Shown here piece by piece: positions 26,430 through 39,312 of a DNA stretch of 64,000 nucleotides (positions are counted from its first letter, which is position 1; the number at the start of each line of letters is the position of its first letter). Below the pieces are notes generated by a model. It was given only the letters and a program-made list of their open reading frames with translations. It did no database searches and was not told the origin of the DNA. The position numbers were made by a program, and so were the translations under genes. The DNA is from Salvelinus alpinus (Eukaryota; Chordata; Actinopteri; Salmoniformes; Salmonidae), in contig NC_092120.1 in assembly GCF_045679555.1 (NCBI RefSeq), positions 13,319,805 through 13,383,804 on the forward strand. Direction: 5' to 3'.

Positions 26430-29400
26430 GTCCTAAAAAAACAGAAATTATTTACATCTGGTTCGTTCAGCCATTACTATGGGAAAAATTTATGGGGAAA
26501 GAATAGGGTTTTGGAATAAATGCCGAAAATAAGGTCTGTGGTTAAAACAGGCTTATGAGGATTTTATACGTTTTGTTTTATGAGGTATCAGTCAGTTATC
26601 ATGAACTTTATGAATTACAAATCCTTTATGTGCATTATGTTTTTTGAAGTTACATAAATGCTTAAAAATTCACAAAAAGTGATGTTAGCTGATTAAGATG
26701 ACCTCATAGAACAAAACTGTATAAGATCTCCTCAGCCTGTGTTTACCACAGATCTTATTTTCGGTGTTTATCCAAAAACCCTACAAAAACTCCATTCATT
26801 TCCCCATAGGCTTTGTTCAACGAACCATGGCAGAGTTAATGCCTACAAAAAGACGTCATCACTGTTGCTTTCTATATCACCACCACCACCTTCCTCTTCA
26901 TCATCATCATCGTCGTAAAAAAATGCTGTTCCTTTCAACCAATCAGCGTGCCGGAATGGACATTTGGGACGCTGATCCCTCCCACTTCAAGTAGACTAGA
27001 CACTAGACTAGAGTGTTGTCCGTGCATCCGTAATGTAAGTTTATGGTTTCATATTCATCAACATTGATATAATAGCCTAAATAAAAATGCATTGCAGTTT
27101 TAGACGGAAAGTTTATTGAAGTTTTGACAGACCTAAGTTTATCTAATTAAAATTTGGTGTAGGCCTACCTGTCTTTCGAATGTTGTCCTCTCAACTGGCA
27201 GCACGGGAAGATGGAAAACATCTCTCTCAAAAATCTCTGCAGTCCCTTCCATACCCTCATTGCTTTGGAAAGTCAATGGAAAAGGGTGAATGGGTCTGAA
27301 AATGATCGAGACAAAGAGTTAAGGAATGAGGTAGTGGTGTTTGTTCAGCTTCCCAGATATTGTAACTTGAATTTAGGCCTGCCTACTTACAGATATCTCC
27401 ATTTTAAATAGCAAAAAAAAAAACGACAGTACATCATAATGAAGAGATGGTTGCAATCTGGAAAGTTGTACATCCTTTAAAAATAAGTATTAAATAAGTG
27501 TTGATATGGGACCTGCATATTAGGGTTTTTTGTCTCAAAGCAATGAGGTAGACCATGACTTGTTGTCAATTTTGACACATAACAACAAAATCACTAGTCT
27601 TCCACACAGCTATGGACCCTTAAGATGAAAGGCTGCATGCTTTATTGGTTTTAGAAGATGAAACTCACTTAGAGACACATCGTGTGTGCTGTAGCAACCC
27701 AAAGAATCAAATAATCATTCATCAAGTCAATGTTGAGTCTGATTTGGGAAAGAATAATGTGTGTACTTCATCTCCTTATAGTCTCATTATTAGCATGATG
27801 GCAGTGCATCTAAGTGTAAACAATAAGTAGGCCTATGCCCCCCTTGAATACACTATGCTCAGTAATTTGATAGCATGATCTCATCTAGCTTCACTTTACT
27901 GTACTCTTGCCTATTCAGTTGCCAGGCTACAAGATGTACTCAAGGTGGCCTCCTTTAGCTAATGTTTAAAGGACTGAAGCATATTTTCCGGGAGCCTCAG
28001 TCTCCTTCCAGCTGCACTAATCTCTATACATCACAACAACCTTCAGACCTTCAGGCTGAAGGCTAAAGGCATTTGAACGAGGTAATGCCAGTTCTAGGTG
28101 ACCTTCTCCTTGTAATAGAAGATTTAATGAAGACAACTTATCAAGTGCCCTTACTTGCAATCAAAGAAGCACATGACAGAAAGTAAAAATAGAAATCACA
28201 TTTAAGTTTTATACCTCTGCTCATTTTGATACGGCCAGATGTCTTGTCAGTTCTGCAACGTTGCCTCCTTGAAGTGAACATAAAATAAAATATATGAACC
28301 ATTTAAACCTAATTCAAATCTTGACTATGGGGTAACCAGGGATTGCCTCTAAGCTGTTTGTATAACATATTTCCACCATCTGTCTGTCTGACTTCTGTAC
28401 TCATAACAAACGTATCAGTCAATATCAGATATTAAATGATCTAGCGACCACTGTTACGAAGCAGCAGCAGCAGTACAGATGTTTATCAGACCATTAACTA
28501 ATGACTGCATGTCTCATCGTGGTGCATTACATAATTTTTCATAAACTCACCGAACATTTTATAACTGCTTAATACATTTGGTAACACAGGCTTCATATCA
28601 GAGGGTTATGAAGGCGTATGAGGGACATGAGGCTTAACATATGCTATTTCCATAGTGTTAAAGAGACAGTTGGTGGTGGTGCCTTGTTCTACAGCCTCTC
28701 AGACCCTGGGGTGGTAGTGGAAGGACAAGGCCAGGGTGATGTAGATGGGCACACCTGCTGGTTGGAGAGCCAGTGATAAGCCCCAGCGATAACTGGGTAT
28801 CAGGGCACACTGTGTGCCACAAAGGTTGGCACATGCAGTTACTGCCATGTAGTTAGGCATAGAGAGAACCCCTAAAGATAAGCTGTGTCTTTGAGGTTCC
28901 CTTTGAATTTATCTGTTTCAATAACGTGTGCATAAAGTTGGATTTGATTTTGTATTAATGAGCTCCAATTAACTTTTTTATACTGGAAATATAGACATGA
29001 ATAGCTTAACAAAAGCAAATGGTCATGTTTGTGCATGATGTGATGATTAATCCATTTATTTGACTATGTTCTGTCAATTATTAATAACTCTTAGGATCAC
29101 AACAACATGTCTTTTCTTCCCTTAACTCTTGTTGTTGCCCACTGAATATTTGGAACATCAAGGTATTGTGTAGTATGTACATATTGTATTATTCCAAAGG
29201 TTTTTTCTCTGTTACTGTAGGCTGGTGAGTGATTTGGAAAAAGACTCCTTGCGGTGCAAAATTAATTTCTAGAATGTCGAGGGTATTTGTAATCACGCAG
29301 CTGACCAAATTACACAATATTTACATTCTGGGTTAACCAAGATAAATGTTTTTGGCATCTGAAGTCTGTTTGTGAGGCATGACATATTGTGTGACATTTG

Positions 29401-29770
29401 TAGCTGGCATGTGGCCGTTATGTTACTGTTTGGACTCCAATAACACATGTATTGATATTTACACATTAAACACATGTAGTTAATGCCTAAAAACTATTTT
29501 AGCTATTTCAAAGTTATTGCCTATTATTTACTGGCATAGGCTGTAATCTAATGCATATTCTCCTCTGCATATTAAAGGCTATACTGCATGTGCATTATAT
29601 TTATAGGGGTTTCCATCATATGTACAGGTCCTGGCATGGTTAGTTGAGTAACTCGATTGTCACGGACATGACAGGAAAAACAGTTACAGTCAATGTTGTA
29701 CAATGTTGCGCAGTTTGAGCCTGTATAACAAAAATAAATAGATTGGTATAATTTCACTACACAAGGAGTG

Positions 29771-29771
<1 letters not shown>
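26430..29771. other. Gene-free stretch with a probable old repeat at its left
   Basis: 26430-26860 (GGAAAGAATAGGGTTTTGG onward to CAACGAACCATGGCAGAG) has the look of a dispersed salmonid repeat, but I cannot place it in a class. Beyond that I see unique AT-rich sequence with no supported exon. Confidence 0.35.

Positions 29772-29803
<32 letters not shown>
29772..29803 (+). repeat. (TG)n microsatellite
   Basis: About sixteen uninterrupted TG units. Confidence 0.95.
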
Positions 29804-29804
<1 letters not shown>

Positions 29805-30707
29805 CTTTGATAACATGCTCTGTGTGTCTATAGTCTTTAGGAAAAGATTACATCTTTTAATTTTATGCCCATGATGTCCATGCACTCTTCCTTTAATCAA
29901 AGGAGAGCTAGTTAGACATGCAGATTTGTATCTAACAAATCCAATGAGTATGAGCTGAAGGATACTAGATAACCCAGAAGCATATCGTGTATAGAGATAT
30001 AATGCACTGGCTCAGAGACAAACCATAATTGACTTTGATTATGCAGATAAAAAAGAGCAGGTTAACATGATCAAATGTACCATTTAAAATCATGACATGT
30101 CAAGATCATAAATCATACATACATCCGTATGCACCCACATAATGACAGGACTACATTCTGCCCATTAGCAAAATGGAAGGTACTCACCATGTTTCAATTT
30201 AGGCACCTAGAAGGGTCATCCAGACGGGCTTGATCTGCGTGTGGAAAACAGCGAACCCTGACAGAAAAGAAACTGTGGCCTATTAAGGGAACCTGAAAAG
30301 CACTTAAGAATTGGACAAAAATTTGAGAAAAGAGAGGAAAATAAGAAAGCACCACATGGAAGCCACACTTCAAGATGGTTTTGGGCTGTAAAAAGTGGGG
30401 GCCAATCCAATATCTACAGTTCCAAACGCCTTGTCTTTAAGAAGAGTGCTATATGCTTTGGTCTCTAAGGAGTAAGGACACAGAGTGTCTCAATGGGCAG
30501 TGGGGAATACTGGTGGATATGTTTTTGCTGGCATGGGTTATGTTTTTTACTCAAAGCTGACAGACAGACAACCCCCATGCACACAGGTGCTAGCCTATTC
30601 AAGGGAATTGTGTAAAAATGACATCACTGAAAATATGCTCTGAAAGCCTTTCAACATAAAAGTCCTTCCTTCCACTTTGAGTTGCTCTAGAGTACAGTAT
30701 TTTCTCC

Positions 30708-30785
<78 letters not shown>
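30708..30785 (+). repeat. (TTTC)n microsatellite
   Basis: Around nineteen perfect tetranucleotide units. The opposite strand gives a lysine/arginine/glutamate-repeat frame that is not a gene. Confidence 0.95.
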
Positions 30786-30786
<1 letters not shown>

Positions 30787-31446
30787 GTGTCCTTACATAA
30801 TAATGTAATGCAATACTATACAGTACACATGTAGCAGCATTATATATTTTCACACATATATAGTCACCGTGCAAAAAAGCAGAATATTTGTATTCACAAT
30901 AGTTGCCATTTTCTGTCAATTTCTTCAGAAACAAATGACCAAATGAAAGATATTTTTCCCAATTGTCTGATCCTCCTGTTTTTTTTCTATCTCTCCAATG
31001 CTGAAATACCACTTTGTGAAATTACAGTACAATTTTGAAAAGTAGACGCAGGCAGTCAGCAATATAGAAATAGAATGAATAGAACGAGGTTGGAAGCTCT
31101 AAACCTGGTAAACTCAAGGGTACACTCGCAATGGCTGCCTGATATTGTGAATCAATCATTTCCATCGTAATTTGTAATGTTCTATGAACTGATGCTGGAT
31201 TGCCATAGTAATCTAGAATGTTCCTTTAAATTATGCTAACTGATGAGGCTCATGCAATGGAATGTATTTGTTGTAATGTCAGTTGAGTTGACTCAACAAA
31301 TGACAGCATAGATTGAGAGGTACACTTCCTGTTTTTACTTCCTGGCATGGGTCTAGGTTGAAGATGACAAAAGTTAAGACAAGAGGGTTCTAATATTTAT
31401 TTGCAACAATGGGGCCAGCTACTGTATGCTAGTAAACAACGGTTCT

Positions 31447-31500
31447 GGTAGCCTAGCGGTTAGAGCGTTTGGACCAGTAACGGAAAGGTCGCTGGTTTGC
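31447..31500 (+). mobile_element. SINE head fragment (tRNA-derived)
   Basis: GGTAGCCTAGCGGTTAGAGC followed by CCAGTAACGGAAAGGTCGC, the 5' part of an HpaI/SmaI-type salmonid SINE, cut off before its body. Confidence 0.75.
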
Positions 31501-34034
31501 ATTTCTTAGCCAACATGGTGAAAAATCTGTTAATGTGCCCTATTTAACCCAAGTTTGGTCCAGGTGTGCCATACTACTATGGCTAAAATTGTTTTAAAAA
31601 ATATTTTAAAAAGTCATAACTTGTCCTAACCTTTTATATTCAACCTAGGCATGGGTATACTCAAAAGGGCTGCCAGTCCACCCGTTATTCCATTATTGAC
31701 TTGAATAGGGATGTGTGTTCTGTTCATTCTATTTCTATGGTTGGCAATTCATGTGCATAGCCTCAGCGACAATGGAGTGCTGGCCTTGGTGATGGTTGCT
31801 AGGCAATGGAGGAAATACAATGGCCTCCTTGGAAACCAAAGGACCTTAAGTGGACTAAAAGGAATGAAATCACACAAAAAAAATTATTGATGAGGAAAAC
31901 AGTAATGCTGTGCACCTTAGAGAAGACATAGAACAACATATTGCTGTGTTGTAGCACATGGGGAGACAGGAAATAGTACGTACCCCTGAAACGTACGTTG
32001 GACCTGAATTCTAGTTCCACGCAGAGCCTTATGGCTTTGGTTCCATGTTGGCTAGACGTATCAATAAATCAATCAATCAAACATACTAATCAATCTAATA
32101 ATCATTAAATGTCTGGCTTGTTCTTGTGTTCTGTTTGTCTGTGATTCATGTAAGATGTCTCTTGTTTGACTAACATTTCTTAGTCTAGATGTGGTTACTG
32201 TAATAACAACAATCACAGTACAAATAGGGGCTACCAGTGTAAGTTTACACAAAATATGGAGTTTGTTGTCACTGTTGTGTAATCGGTTACTTCCTCTATC
32301 AGATCACATCAGACCTTTACATCATCAGGACATTCTGTGTAAGATGAGGACTGGATGAACCAATTGATCCACATACAAAACATTTAATGATCCTTGTGTA
32401 TTTTAGACAGGCATTGACGATGTGTACATGTGAAGGGGCTGAGGCTAGAGTGTAGCAGGCTTTATACATATGAGATGTTGGGTTTGACTACAAAATGGAA
32501 GCAAATTAGAGAGCGGTCTTAAAAACAGCAGCAGTCCACTTGGGCTTGACAATAGTGCTTCTGCTGTACAATATTGTTATTTTGTGTGGCTAGATGAAAC
32601 AGGTGCACTTTGCAAGTGGTTGACAGCGGGAAAAGAGAATTCCTAGCGTGTATTTTTAGGAGCTAGTTTGTTAGGAGCTAGTCCGACTAATGAAAATATG
32701 AAGATTTCTCTCATTTAATAAAGGCATATGCAACTGCAGAATAACCACATTATATGTCCATTGTCATGAATATATCGAATTGCCTCAATTGCAATCAAAC
32801 ATCAATTATTATCACACAACAAAGCCTATAGGGTTTTTTCTTTGATCAAAAAGGAGCTTAGGTGGTGAGCTAGGCAGGAGGCGTGGCAATGGGTGTGGTC
32901 GCAGTTTTAAAGCTAATTTCCTGCGATTTAACATATTTTGCTTTGGAGCTGAAAGTATTTTTCTGTTTTAAATCAAATGTCCGTAATTTCTATGCATTTT
33001 GCCATGGCTAATGCTGTGTTCTTATGCTCAAACATAATAACAAAATCTATACTCCTGAATTCATCGGTTTGGGAATTTTCGATTCTCCCTGACTGTCTAG
33101 CTTTCATTTCGATGAGTTAGCTCTCAAAGACTATATTATGCAAAATATATAGGTCCATTATCTTTTTTACATACTTTATATCTGGATTTATTTGCTTAAG
33201 TTTACCCTGAAAGCGTTTTTCCATCTAGATGATTTTCTTCTAACAGCTGTGTTTGTTAGGTGGCTCTCCCAATCGTTTTCTATGCAGAAAAATCCCTGTC
33301 CAGTGTGAAAAAAGTAAAACATTTCAAATTAGATTTCAAGTTCCGATGACTAAATTGTTTTTCAGTCCACAACCAGACTGCATTATATGCACTGCACTTT
33401 TGACACCTTTCATGATAAATTGTAGACGTCTGTAGCCATTAACAAGGGGTAAACACACTAAAATGAAGGAACACACTGACCTTCTAAGACCAAACCCTAA
33501 ACTCAACTCAAAGATTCTAAGAGCCATGATGTCCTATTTCTCTGAAGTTCAAATGAAATGTCATCTCTCTCCCATCTCTGTGCAGTCTGTTGTGGAGAAA
33601 CTGAAGCACCCACTCCAAAACAACACTATTATTTGCTCCTCCTGGGGCTGACCCCTGAAGTGTTCTACTCAGTTAGAGCTCCTAATGCAGATTCCATTTC
33701 AGTAGCTATTAGGCATCCTCCCTATCTACCAGACCTGCCTATTGGATATACATTCTGCCCCCTAACCCCCCCCCCTCCCCCCCTCTGGGAAGCCCTGCAA
33801 ACTGCTTATTCAAAAATCGCTAACCATAAATATATGTAATGACATTTCGGAGGCAAAGAGGCCTGTGTGGTTTTTAATTCATATTTAATGGCTGTCAGGC
33901 TAAATAGCTGGCCCACTATCCTAAATGGGAGCTGCTCTGCCACTCCCCTCCACTTAGGACTGATAGCTGTCTGCTTTGCTGCTCCTCGTGGCGCTCTCTC
34001 TTCCATCCTTGTTCTCTAGTTGAAACCATAGTAG
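31501..34034. other. Gene-free stretch
   Basis: No supported exon, RNA gene or complete element. A C-rich run sits near 33765-33783. Confidence 0.4.
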
Positions 34035-34262
34035 TACACTCTTAGAAAAAAGGATAACAAAAGGGTTCTTCGGCTGTCCCCATAGGAGAACCCGTTTTGG
34101 TTCCAAGTAAAGCCCTTTCCGGTTCCAGGTAGAACTCTTTTGTGTTCCATGTAGAACCAAAATGGTTCTTCCTGGAACCAAAAAGGGTTCTTCATAGGGT
34201 TCTCCTCTGGGGACAGCCGAAAAACCCTTTAAGGTTCAAGATATAACCGTTTTTTCTGTAGC
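34035..34262. mobile_element. Palindromic MITE, TACACTCTTAG family, copy 1
   Basis: Starts TACACTCTTAGAAAAAAGG. The left half (GGGTTCTTCGGCTGTCCCCA) and the right half (TGGGGACAGCCGA) are inverted copies, so the whole could fold as a long hairpin. A second copy is at 57212-57429. Confidence 0.75.
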
Positions 34263-34471
34263 ATGTTCCCTTACTTAGGTTGTTAAAAACAGCCATCTGA
34301 GTAGATCAGCCTGAGAAGTGAGGATGGCAAAAATTACCATTGTAACAGTTCAAAGGAGTAGGACTGATTCTATACTACTGATAGGACAGTTGAATAAACG
34401 TGACCATCCTCAGACAATGTAAGAGTGTACTTCATAACATCATAGAAAAAATACATAAATAACTCAATGTG

Positions 34472-34848
34472 TGTAAAGGTTTTCTTCCAGGGGTGAAGGA
34501 GAGGACCAAAATGCAGCGCAGTTAGTGTTAAACATGTTTAATTAAAGAACAGTGAACACTACAAACAACTACCAAAATAACAAACGTGACAAAAACCGAT
34601 ACAGACCTATCTGGTGCAGAACACAAACACAGAGACAGGTAACAACCACCCACAACGAACACAGTGAAACAACCTACCTAAATATGACTCTTAATTAGAG
34701 GAATGCAAAACACCTGCCTCTAATTAAGAGCCATACCAGGCAACCCTAAACCAACATAGAAACACACAACATAGAATGCCCACCCAAAACTCACGCCCTG
34801 ACCATCACACACATACAAAACAACAGAAAACAGGTCAGGAACGTGACA
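34472..34848 (-). repeat. Left LTR (3' LTR in element sense)
   Basis: 377 bp, matching 37000-37376 at all but two positions by eye. Confidence 0.92.
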
Positions 34849-34859
34849 GAACCCCCCCC

Positions 34860-36725
34860 TCAAGGTGCGAACGCCGGGCGCACCAGCACAAAGTCCAGAG
34901 GAGGGTCTGGGTGGGCATCTGACCACGGTGGTGGCTCAGGCTCCGGACGCTGTCCCCACACCACCATAGTCACTCCCCGCTTCTGTATCCCCCTCCCAAT
35001 GACCACCCTCCAACTAAAACCACCTAAATGAAGGGGCAGCACCGGGATAAGGGGCGGCAGGTCCTGGCTGAGGAACTCTGGCAGGTCCTGGCTGAGGGAC
35101 TCTGGCAGGTCCTGGCTGAGGGACTCTGGCAGGTCCTGGCTGAGGGACTCTGGCAGGTCCTGGCTGAGGGACTCTGGCAGGTCCTGGCTGAGGGACTCTG
35201 GCAGGTCCTGGCTGAGGGACTCTGGCTGATCCGGTCTGACGGAAGGCTCTGGCTGATCCGGTCTGACGGAAGGCTCTGGCTGATCCGGTCTGGCGGAAGG
35301 CTCTGGCTGATCCGGTCTGGCGGAAGGCTCTGGCTGATCCGGTCTGGCGGAAGGCTCTGGCTGATCCGGTCTGGCGGAAGGCTCTGGCTGATCCGGTCTG
35401 GCGGAAGGCTCTGGCTGATCCGGTCTGGCGGAAGGCTCTGGCTGATCCGGTCTGGCGGAAGGCTCTGGCTGATCCGGTCTGGCGGAAGGCTCTGGCTGAT
35501 CCGGTCTGGCGGAAGGCTCTAGCGGCTCCTGTCTGGCGGACGGCTCTAGCGGCTCCTGTCTGGCGGACGGCTCTAGCGGCTCCTGTCTGGCGGACGGCTC
35601 TAGCGGCTCCTGTCTGGCGGACGGCTCTGTAGGCTCATGGCAGACGGGCGGCTTTGCAGGCTCATGGCAGACGGGCGGCTTTGCAGGCTCATGGCAGACG
35701 GACAGTTCAGACGGCGTAGGGCAGACGGGCAGTTCAGACGCCGCTGGGCAGACGGGCAGTTCAGGCGCCGCTGGGCAGACGGGCAGTTCAGGCGCCGCTG
35801 GGCATACGGGCAGTTCAGGCGCCGCTGGGCAGACGGGCAGTTCAGGCGCCGCTGGGCAGACGGGCAGTTCAGGCGCCGCTGGGCAGACGGGCAGTTCAGG
35901 CGCCGCTGGGCAGACGGCAGACTCTGGCCGGCTGAGACGCACTGTAGGCCTGGTGCGTGGTACCGGAACTGGAGGTACCGGGCTAAGGACACGCACCTTC
36001 AGGCTAGTGCGGGGAACAACAACAGGGCACACTGGACTCTCGTGGCGCACTCTAGGCCTGGTGCGTGGTACCGGAACTGGAGGTACCGGGCTGAGGGCAC
36101 GCACCTCAGGGCGAGTGCGGGGAGAAGGAACAGTGCGTACAGGGCTCTGGAGACGCACAGGAGGCTTGGTGCGTGGTGCCGGAACTGGAGGCACTGGGCT
36201 GGAGACACGCACCATAGGGAGAGTGCGTGGAGGAGGAACAGGGCTCTGGAGATGCACTGGAAGCCTGGTGCGTGGTGTAGGCACTGGTGGTACTGAGCTG
36301 GGGTGGGAAGGTGGCGCCGGATTTACCGGACCGTGAAGGAGGACACGTGCTCTTGAGCACCGAGCCTCCCCAACCTTACCAGGTTGAATGGTCCCCGTAG
36401 CCCTGCCAGTGCGGCGAGGTGGAATAGCCCGCACTGGGCTATGCAGGCGAACCGGGGACACCACCTGTAAGGCTGGTGCCATGTACGCCGGCCCGAGGAG
36501 ACGTACTGGAGACCAGATACGTTGGGCCGGCTTCATGGCACTCGGCTCGATGCCCAACCTAGCCCTCCCAGTGCGGCAAGGTGGAATAGCCCGCACTGGG
36601 CTAAGCACGCGTACTGGGGACACCGTGCGCTTTACCGCATAACACGGTGTCTGACCAGTACGACGCTCTCTCACTCCACGGCAAGCCCGGGGAGTTGGCT
36701 CAGGTATCCAACCCGGCTTCGCCAC
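34860..36725 (-). CDS. 621-residue proline-rich repeat ORF of the LTR element
   Basis: An open frame filling most of the LTR element's interior. The N-terminal third is rich in V-R-x-x-S-P-V-R motifs (for example [21 protein letters not shown]). After that come tandem blocks: PELPVCPAA units of nine residues, then [18 protein letters not shown] and EPSARPDQP nonapeptides (about eleven of the last), then seven ESLSQDLP octapeptides. The C-terminus is short and non-repetitive. There is no recognised gag, protease or polymerase motif, no signal peptide and no membrane segment, so it looks intrinsically disordered. The repeats are exact multiples of three, which keeps the frame open on both strands and explains the opposite-strand frames. 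Function unknown. It may be a structural or gag-like remnant, or simply a non-coding repeat array that happens to be open. Confidence 0.6.
   Translation of the reverse strand: MAKPGWIPEPTPRACRGVRERRTGQTPCYAVKRTVSPVRVLSPVRAIPPCRTGRARLGIEPSAMKPAQRIWSPVRLLGPAYMAPALQVVSPVRLHSPVRAIPPRRTGRATGTIQPGKVGEARCSRARVLLHGPVNPAPPSHPSSVPPVPTPRTRLPVHLQSPVPPPRTLPMVRVSSPVPPVPAPRTKPPVRLQSPVRTVPSPRTRPEVRALSPVPPVPVPRTRPRVRHESPVCPVVVPRTSLKVRVLSPVPPVPVPRTRPTVRLSRPESAVCPAAPELPVCPAAPELPVCPAAPELPVCPAAPELPVCPAAPELPVCPAAPELPVCPAASELPVCPTPSELSVCHEPAKPPVCHEPAKPPVCHEPTEPSARQEPLEPSARQEPLEPSARQEPLEPSARQEPLEPSARPDQPEPSARPDQPEPSARPDQPEPSARPDQPEPSARPDQPEPSARPDQPEPSARPDQPEPSARPDQPEPSARPDQPEPSVRPDQPEPSVRPDQPESLSQDLPESLSQDLPESLSQDLPESLSQDLPESLSQDLPESLSQDLPEFLSQDLPPLIPVLPLHLGGFSWRVVIGRGIQKRGVTMVVWGQRPEPEPPPWSDAHPDPPLDFVLVRPAFAP
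35058..35925 (-). repeat. Coding minisatellites, 24-bp and 27-bp units
   Basis: Seven 24-bp units (35058-35225, CAGGTCCTGGCTGAGGGA core), eleven 27-bp units (35226-35522, CTGATCCGGTCTGGCGGA core), about four 27-bp units (35523-35630), about three further diverged units (35631-35700), and about eight 27-bp units (35701-35920, CGCCGCTGGGCAGACGGG core). Units are nearly identical within blocks, so they were homogenised recently. Confidence 0.93.
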
Positions 36726-36999
36726 ACTCCCCTTTAGCCCCCCCCCCCCCCAAAAAATTTTTGGGTGAGCCTCTCGGGCTTCCAGCCTCTCTTACGTGCT
36801 GCCTCCTCAATCCACCGCTCCTGGGCTGTGGCTGCCTCCTTCACCTCCCGAGAGCGGCGATTCTCTCCAACCCTTCCCCAGGGTCCTTTTCCGTCCATGA
36901 TCTCCCAAGACCATTCCTCCTGTGTCCAGTAGTCCTGTGTACTGGGCCGCTGCTGCTCCCCGTTGCTACGCTGCTTGGTCCTGGTTTGGTGGGTGGTTC

Positions 37000-37376
37000 T
37001 GTAAAGGTTTTCTTCCAGGGGTGAAGGAGAGGACCAAAATGCAGCGCAGTTAGTGTTAAACATGTTTAATTAAAGAACAGTGAACACTACAAACAACTAC
37101 CAAAATAACAAACGTGACAAAAACCGATACAGACCTATCTGGTGCAGACCACAAACACAGAGACAGGTAACAACCACCCACAACGAACACAGTGAAACAA
37201 CCTACCTAAATATGACTCTTAATTAGAGGAACGCAAAACACCTGCCTCTAATTAAGAGCCATACCAGGCAACCCTAAACCAACATAGAAACACACAACAT
37301 AGAATGCCCACCCAAAACTCACGCCCTGACCATCACACACATACAAAACAACAGAAAACAGGTCAGGAACGTGACA
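37000..37376 (-). repeat. Right LTR (5' LTR in element sense)
   Basis: 377 bp. In the element's sense it ends in a coding-like start (MFNTNCAAFWSSPS) that is also seen in the related LTRs at 38931 and 40350. Confidence 0.92.
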
Positions 37377-37420
37377 ATGTGCAGACAGTCTGTGGACAGA
37401 AAAACATCTCCCCAAAATAG

Positions 37421-37616
37421 TTTTTCTTTATTTAACTAGGCAAGTCAGTTAAGAACAAATTCCTATTTACAATGACGGCCTACCCCGGGCCAATTCTGCC
37501 CCGCCCTATGGTACTCCAAATCACGGTCAGTTGTGATACAGCCTGGAATCAAACCAGGGTATGTAGTGATGCCTCTAGCACTGACATGCAGTGTCTTAGA
37601 CCGCTGTGCCACTTGC
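37421..37616 (-). mobile_element. tRNA-derived SINE, near full length
   Basis: On the minus strand it has a head with GTGGCACAGCGGTCTAAG (A box) and GGTTTGATTCC (B box), and the tail complement AACTAGGCAAGTCAGTT at the left. Same family as 16140-16312. Confidence 0.85.
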
Positions 37617-38930
37617 TGGAGACAAATACAAGGAGACAGCAGGAAATAATCGGTAGCACATTTTTAGATGTCCAGATAATGTATCTAATCTGACGACATG
37701 GACAAATAGAAGTAGGCCTACATTACTTTGCTCAGGCCTCTGAGTACAGCCAATGACTGATCAGTGCAACAATACACACTGTGAAATAAAACGGTATCCA
37801 AAAGCCAAGAATAGCATTAAGTCATCACAAACAAAGAGTAGGGGTGGGTTAAAAAAACATAATCATAATCACTACTACAAATATTGATGCCCGCCCAGCT
37901 TCTTCTTTTTTTTTGGAGTTGGGCCCAGGCGCTGAAAAGTAAATAAATCTATCAGGGCAAGGAGCTGGAGGCTCGTGTTACCACTACTAACAGTCAAGAG
38001 CCTTTTCATGCTGCCCAGGAGGGCCATTCCTGTAACGCTAGCACACTAGAGAGGCCCACAAATCATCTCTCTCTCTCTCTTTCTCTCTCGCCTTTCTCTC
38101 ACTCTACCCTCTGTCTCTTGCTTTCTCACATGCATGTAGAAAGAAGGGGTCGGGGTTGTGCTCTGTCCCTCATCATACACTATCCTCTTATCATCTTATC
38201 CCTTATCTCAACAAACAGGTTGAAGCTGATCATTGATGAGCGATGATACTATCTCTGTCCCTGATCAATGCTGGGCTCAGCCTCTATCGATCTGTCTGCA
38301 TGGCGGGATAGAGCTTTTCTAGTTCTGATCCACACAGGCCAAGTGGGTCACATGGGTCGCGGCCACTGTTTGTACAGATCCTAGGAGAGGTTAATAACCA
38401 TGGCAGAACAACAACCCACAATAGGGAAGGGTCATGTCCATGTTCATTCAATATGTTTCTTCATTATTTCTTCAGCGGATGGTGAGATATCATTTTCTTT
38501 TACATTGACCTACAAATTGAAGAGCTTTGAGAAAACATCAAGACTGTGTGATAATATGTCACATTTTATAAGAAATAGGGCAAAATATGACTTTATCTGA
38601 TTTCATTTATGTGGAGCAGTCAGTCCTCAGCTTTACACAGTAGCAGTGTCCTAAGTACTCATAGATGAGGGCTTCCCTTTTTTGGCCCAATTCCAAACCA
38701 CACCCTAGCCCCTATTCCAGACCCTTGGTAATTCCCTCCTGTCAGATCCATGACAGGGAATCAACATGGGGCCCTAAGGGTATGGGGCTGGAGATTGGTT
38801 TGGCATTGGGCCTTTATCTCTGACATCTCCTGTCTCAGGATCAGTTGGTAGCACACTCAACAGTCATACACTCGCTGTTCCCATTACCGAGTCCAGGTGC
38901 ATTTTTTCTGTATTGCTTTTTTTATATGAT
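37617..38930. other. Gene-free stretch
   Basis: A short CT-rich run at about 38067-38110; otherwise unique sequence without a supported exon. Confidence 0.4.
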
Positions 38931-39312
38931 TGTAACGGCTTTCTTCTGTGGTGGACGAAGGAGAGGACCAAAGCGCAGCGTGGTTAGTGTTCATCATCTT
39001 TAATAACAACAAAAAAACGTGAACACTACAAAATACAAAACAATAAATGTGGAAAAACCGAAACAGTCCTATCTGGGGCATAGACACAAAGACAGAAGAC
39101 AACCACCCACAAAACCCAACACAAAACAGGCTACCTAAATATGGCTCCCAATCAGAGACAAACGACTAACACCTGCCTCTGATTGGGAACCATATTAGGC
39201 CAAACACAGAAACAGGAAAACTAGACACACAACATAGAATGCCCACTCAGCTCACGTCCTGACCAACACTAAAACAAAGAAAACACAAAAGAACTATGGT
39301 CAGAACGTGACA
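38931..39312 (-). mobile_element. Solo LTR, same family as 34472-37376
   Basis: Plus-strand ends TGTAACGGCTTTCTT and CAGAACGTGACA. Flanked by a perfect 5-bp duplication ATGAT (38926-38930 and 39313-39317). Clear but diverged similarity to the 377-bp LTRs, such as GAGAGGACCAAAGCGCAGCG. It has no interior, so it probably arose by LTR-LTR recombination. Confidence 0.85.

Larger units (their letters stand above)
34472..37376 (-). mobile_element. Non-autonomous LTR element, looks whole
   Basis: Two 377-bp LTRs (34472-34848 and 37000-37376) flank a 2.15-kb interior. A 5-bp target duplication ATGTG lies at 34467-34471 and 37377-37381. On its sense (minus) strand each LTR starts TGTCACG and ends TTTACA. 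A G-rich polypurine-like run sits just inside the left LTR (34851-34862), which sets the orientation. I could not identify the tRNA primer site. The interior has no reverse transcriptase, integrase or envelope. It carries a long proline-rich repeat ORF and a smaller frame next to the right LTR. The LTRs differ at only two of 377 positions, so the insertion is young. Mobilisation in trans is an inference. Confidence 0.9.

Noticed and set aside
26764-26994. Histidine-rich plus-strand frame starting near the ATGGCAGAG word
   Set aside because: Looks like part of a dispersed repeat plus a CAC/CAT low-complexity run; no splice or homology support.
30599-31012. Lysine/arginine/glutamate-repeat protein on the minus strand
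   Set aside because: Translation of the (TTTC)n microsatellite.
35028-36725. CRISPR-like array or opposite-strand repeat proteins
   Set aside because: Units are directly tandem with no spacers, in a eukaryotic LTR element. The plus-strand frames are shadows of 3n-length repeats.
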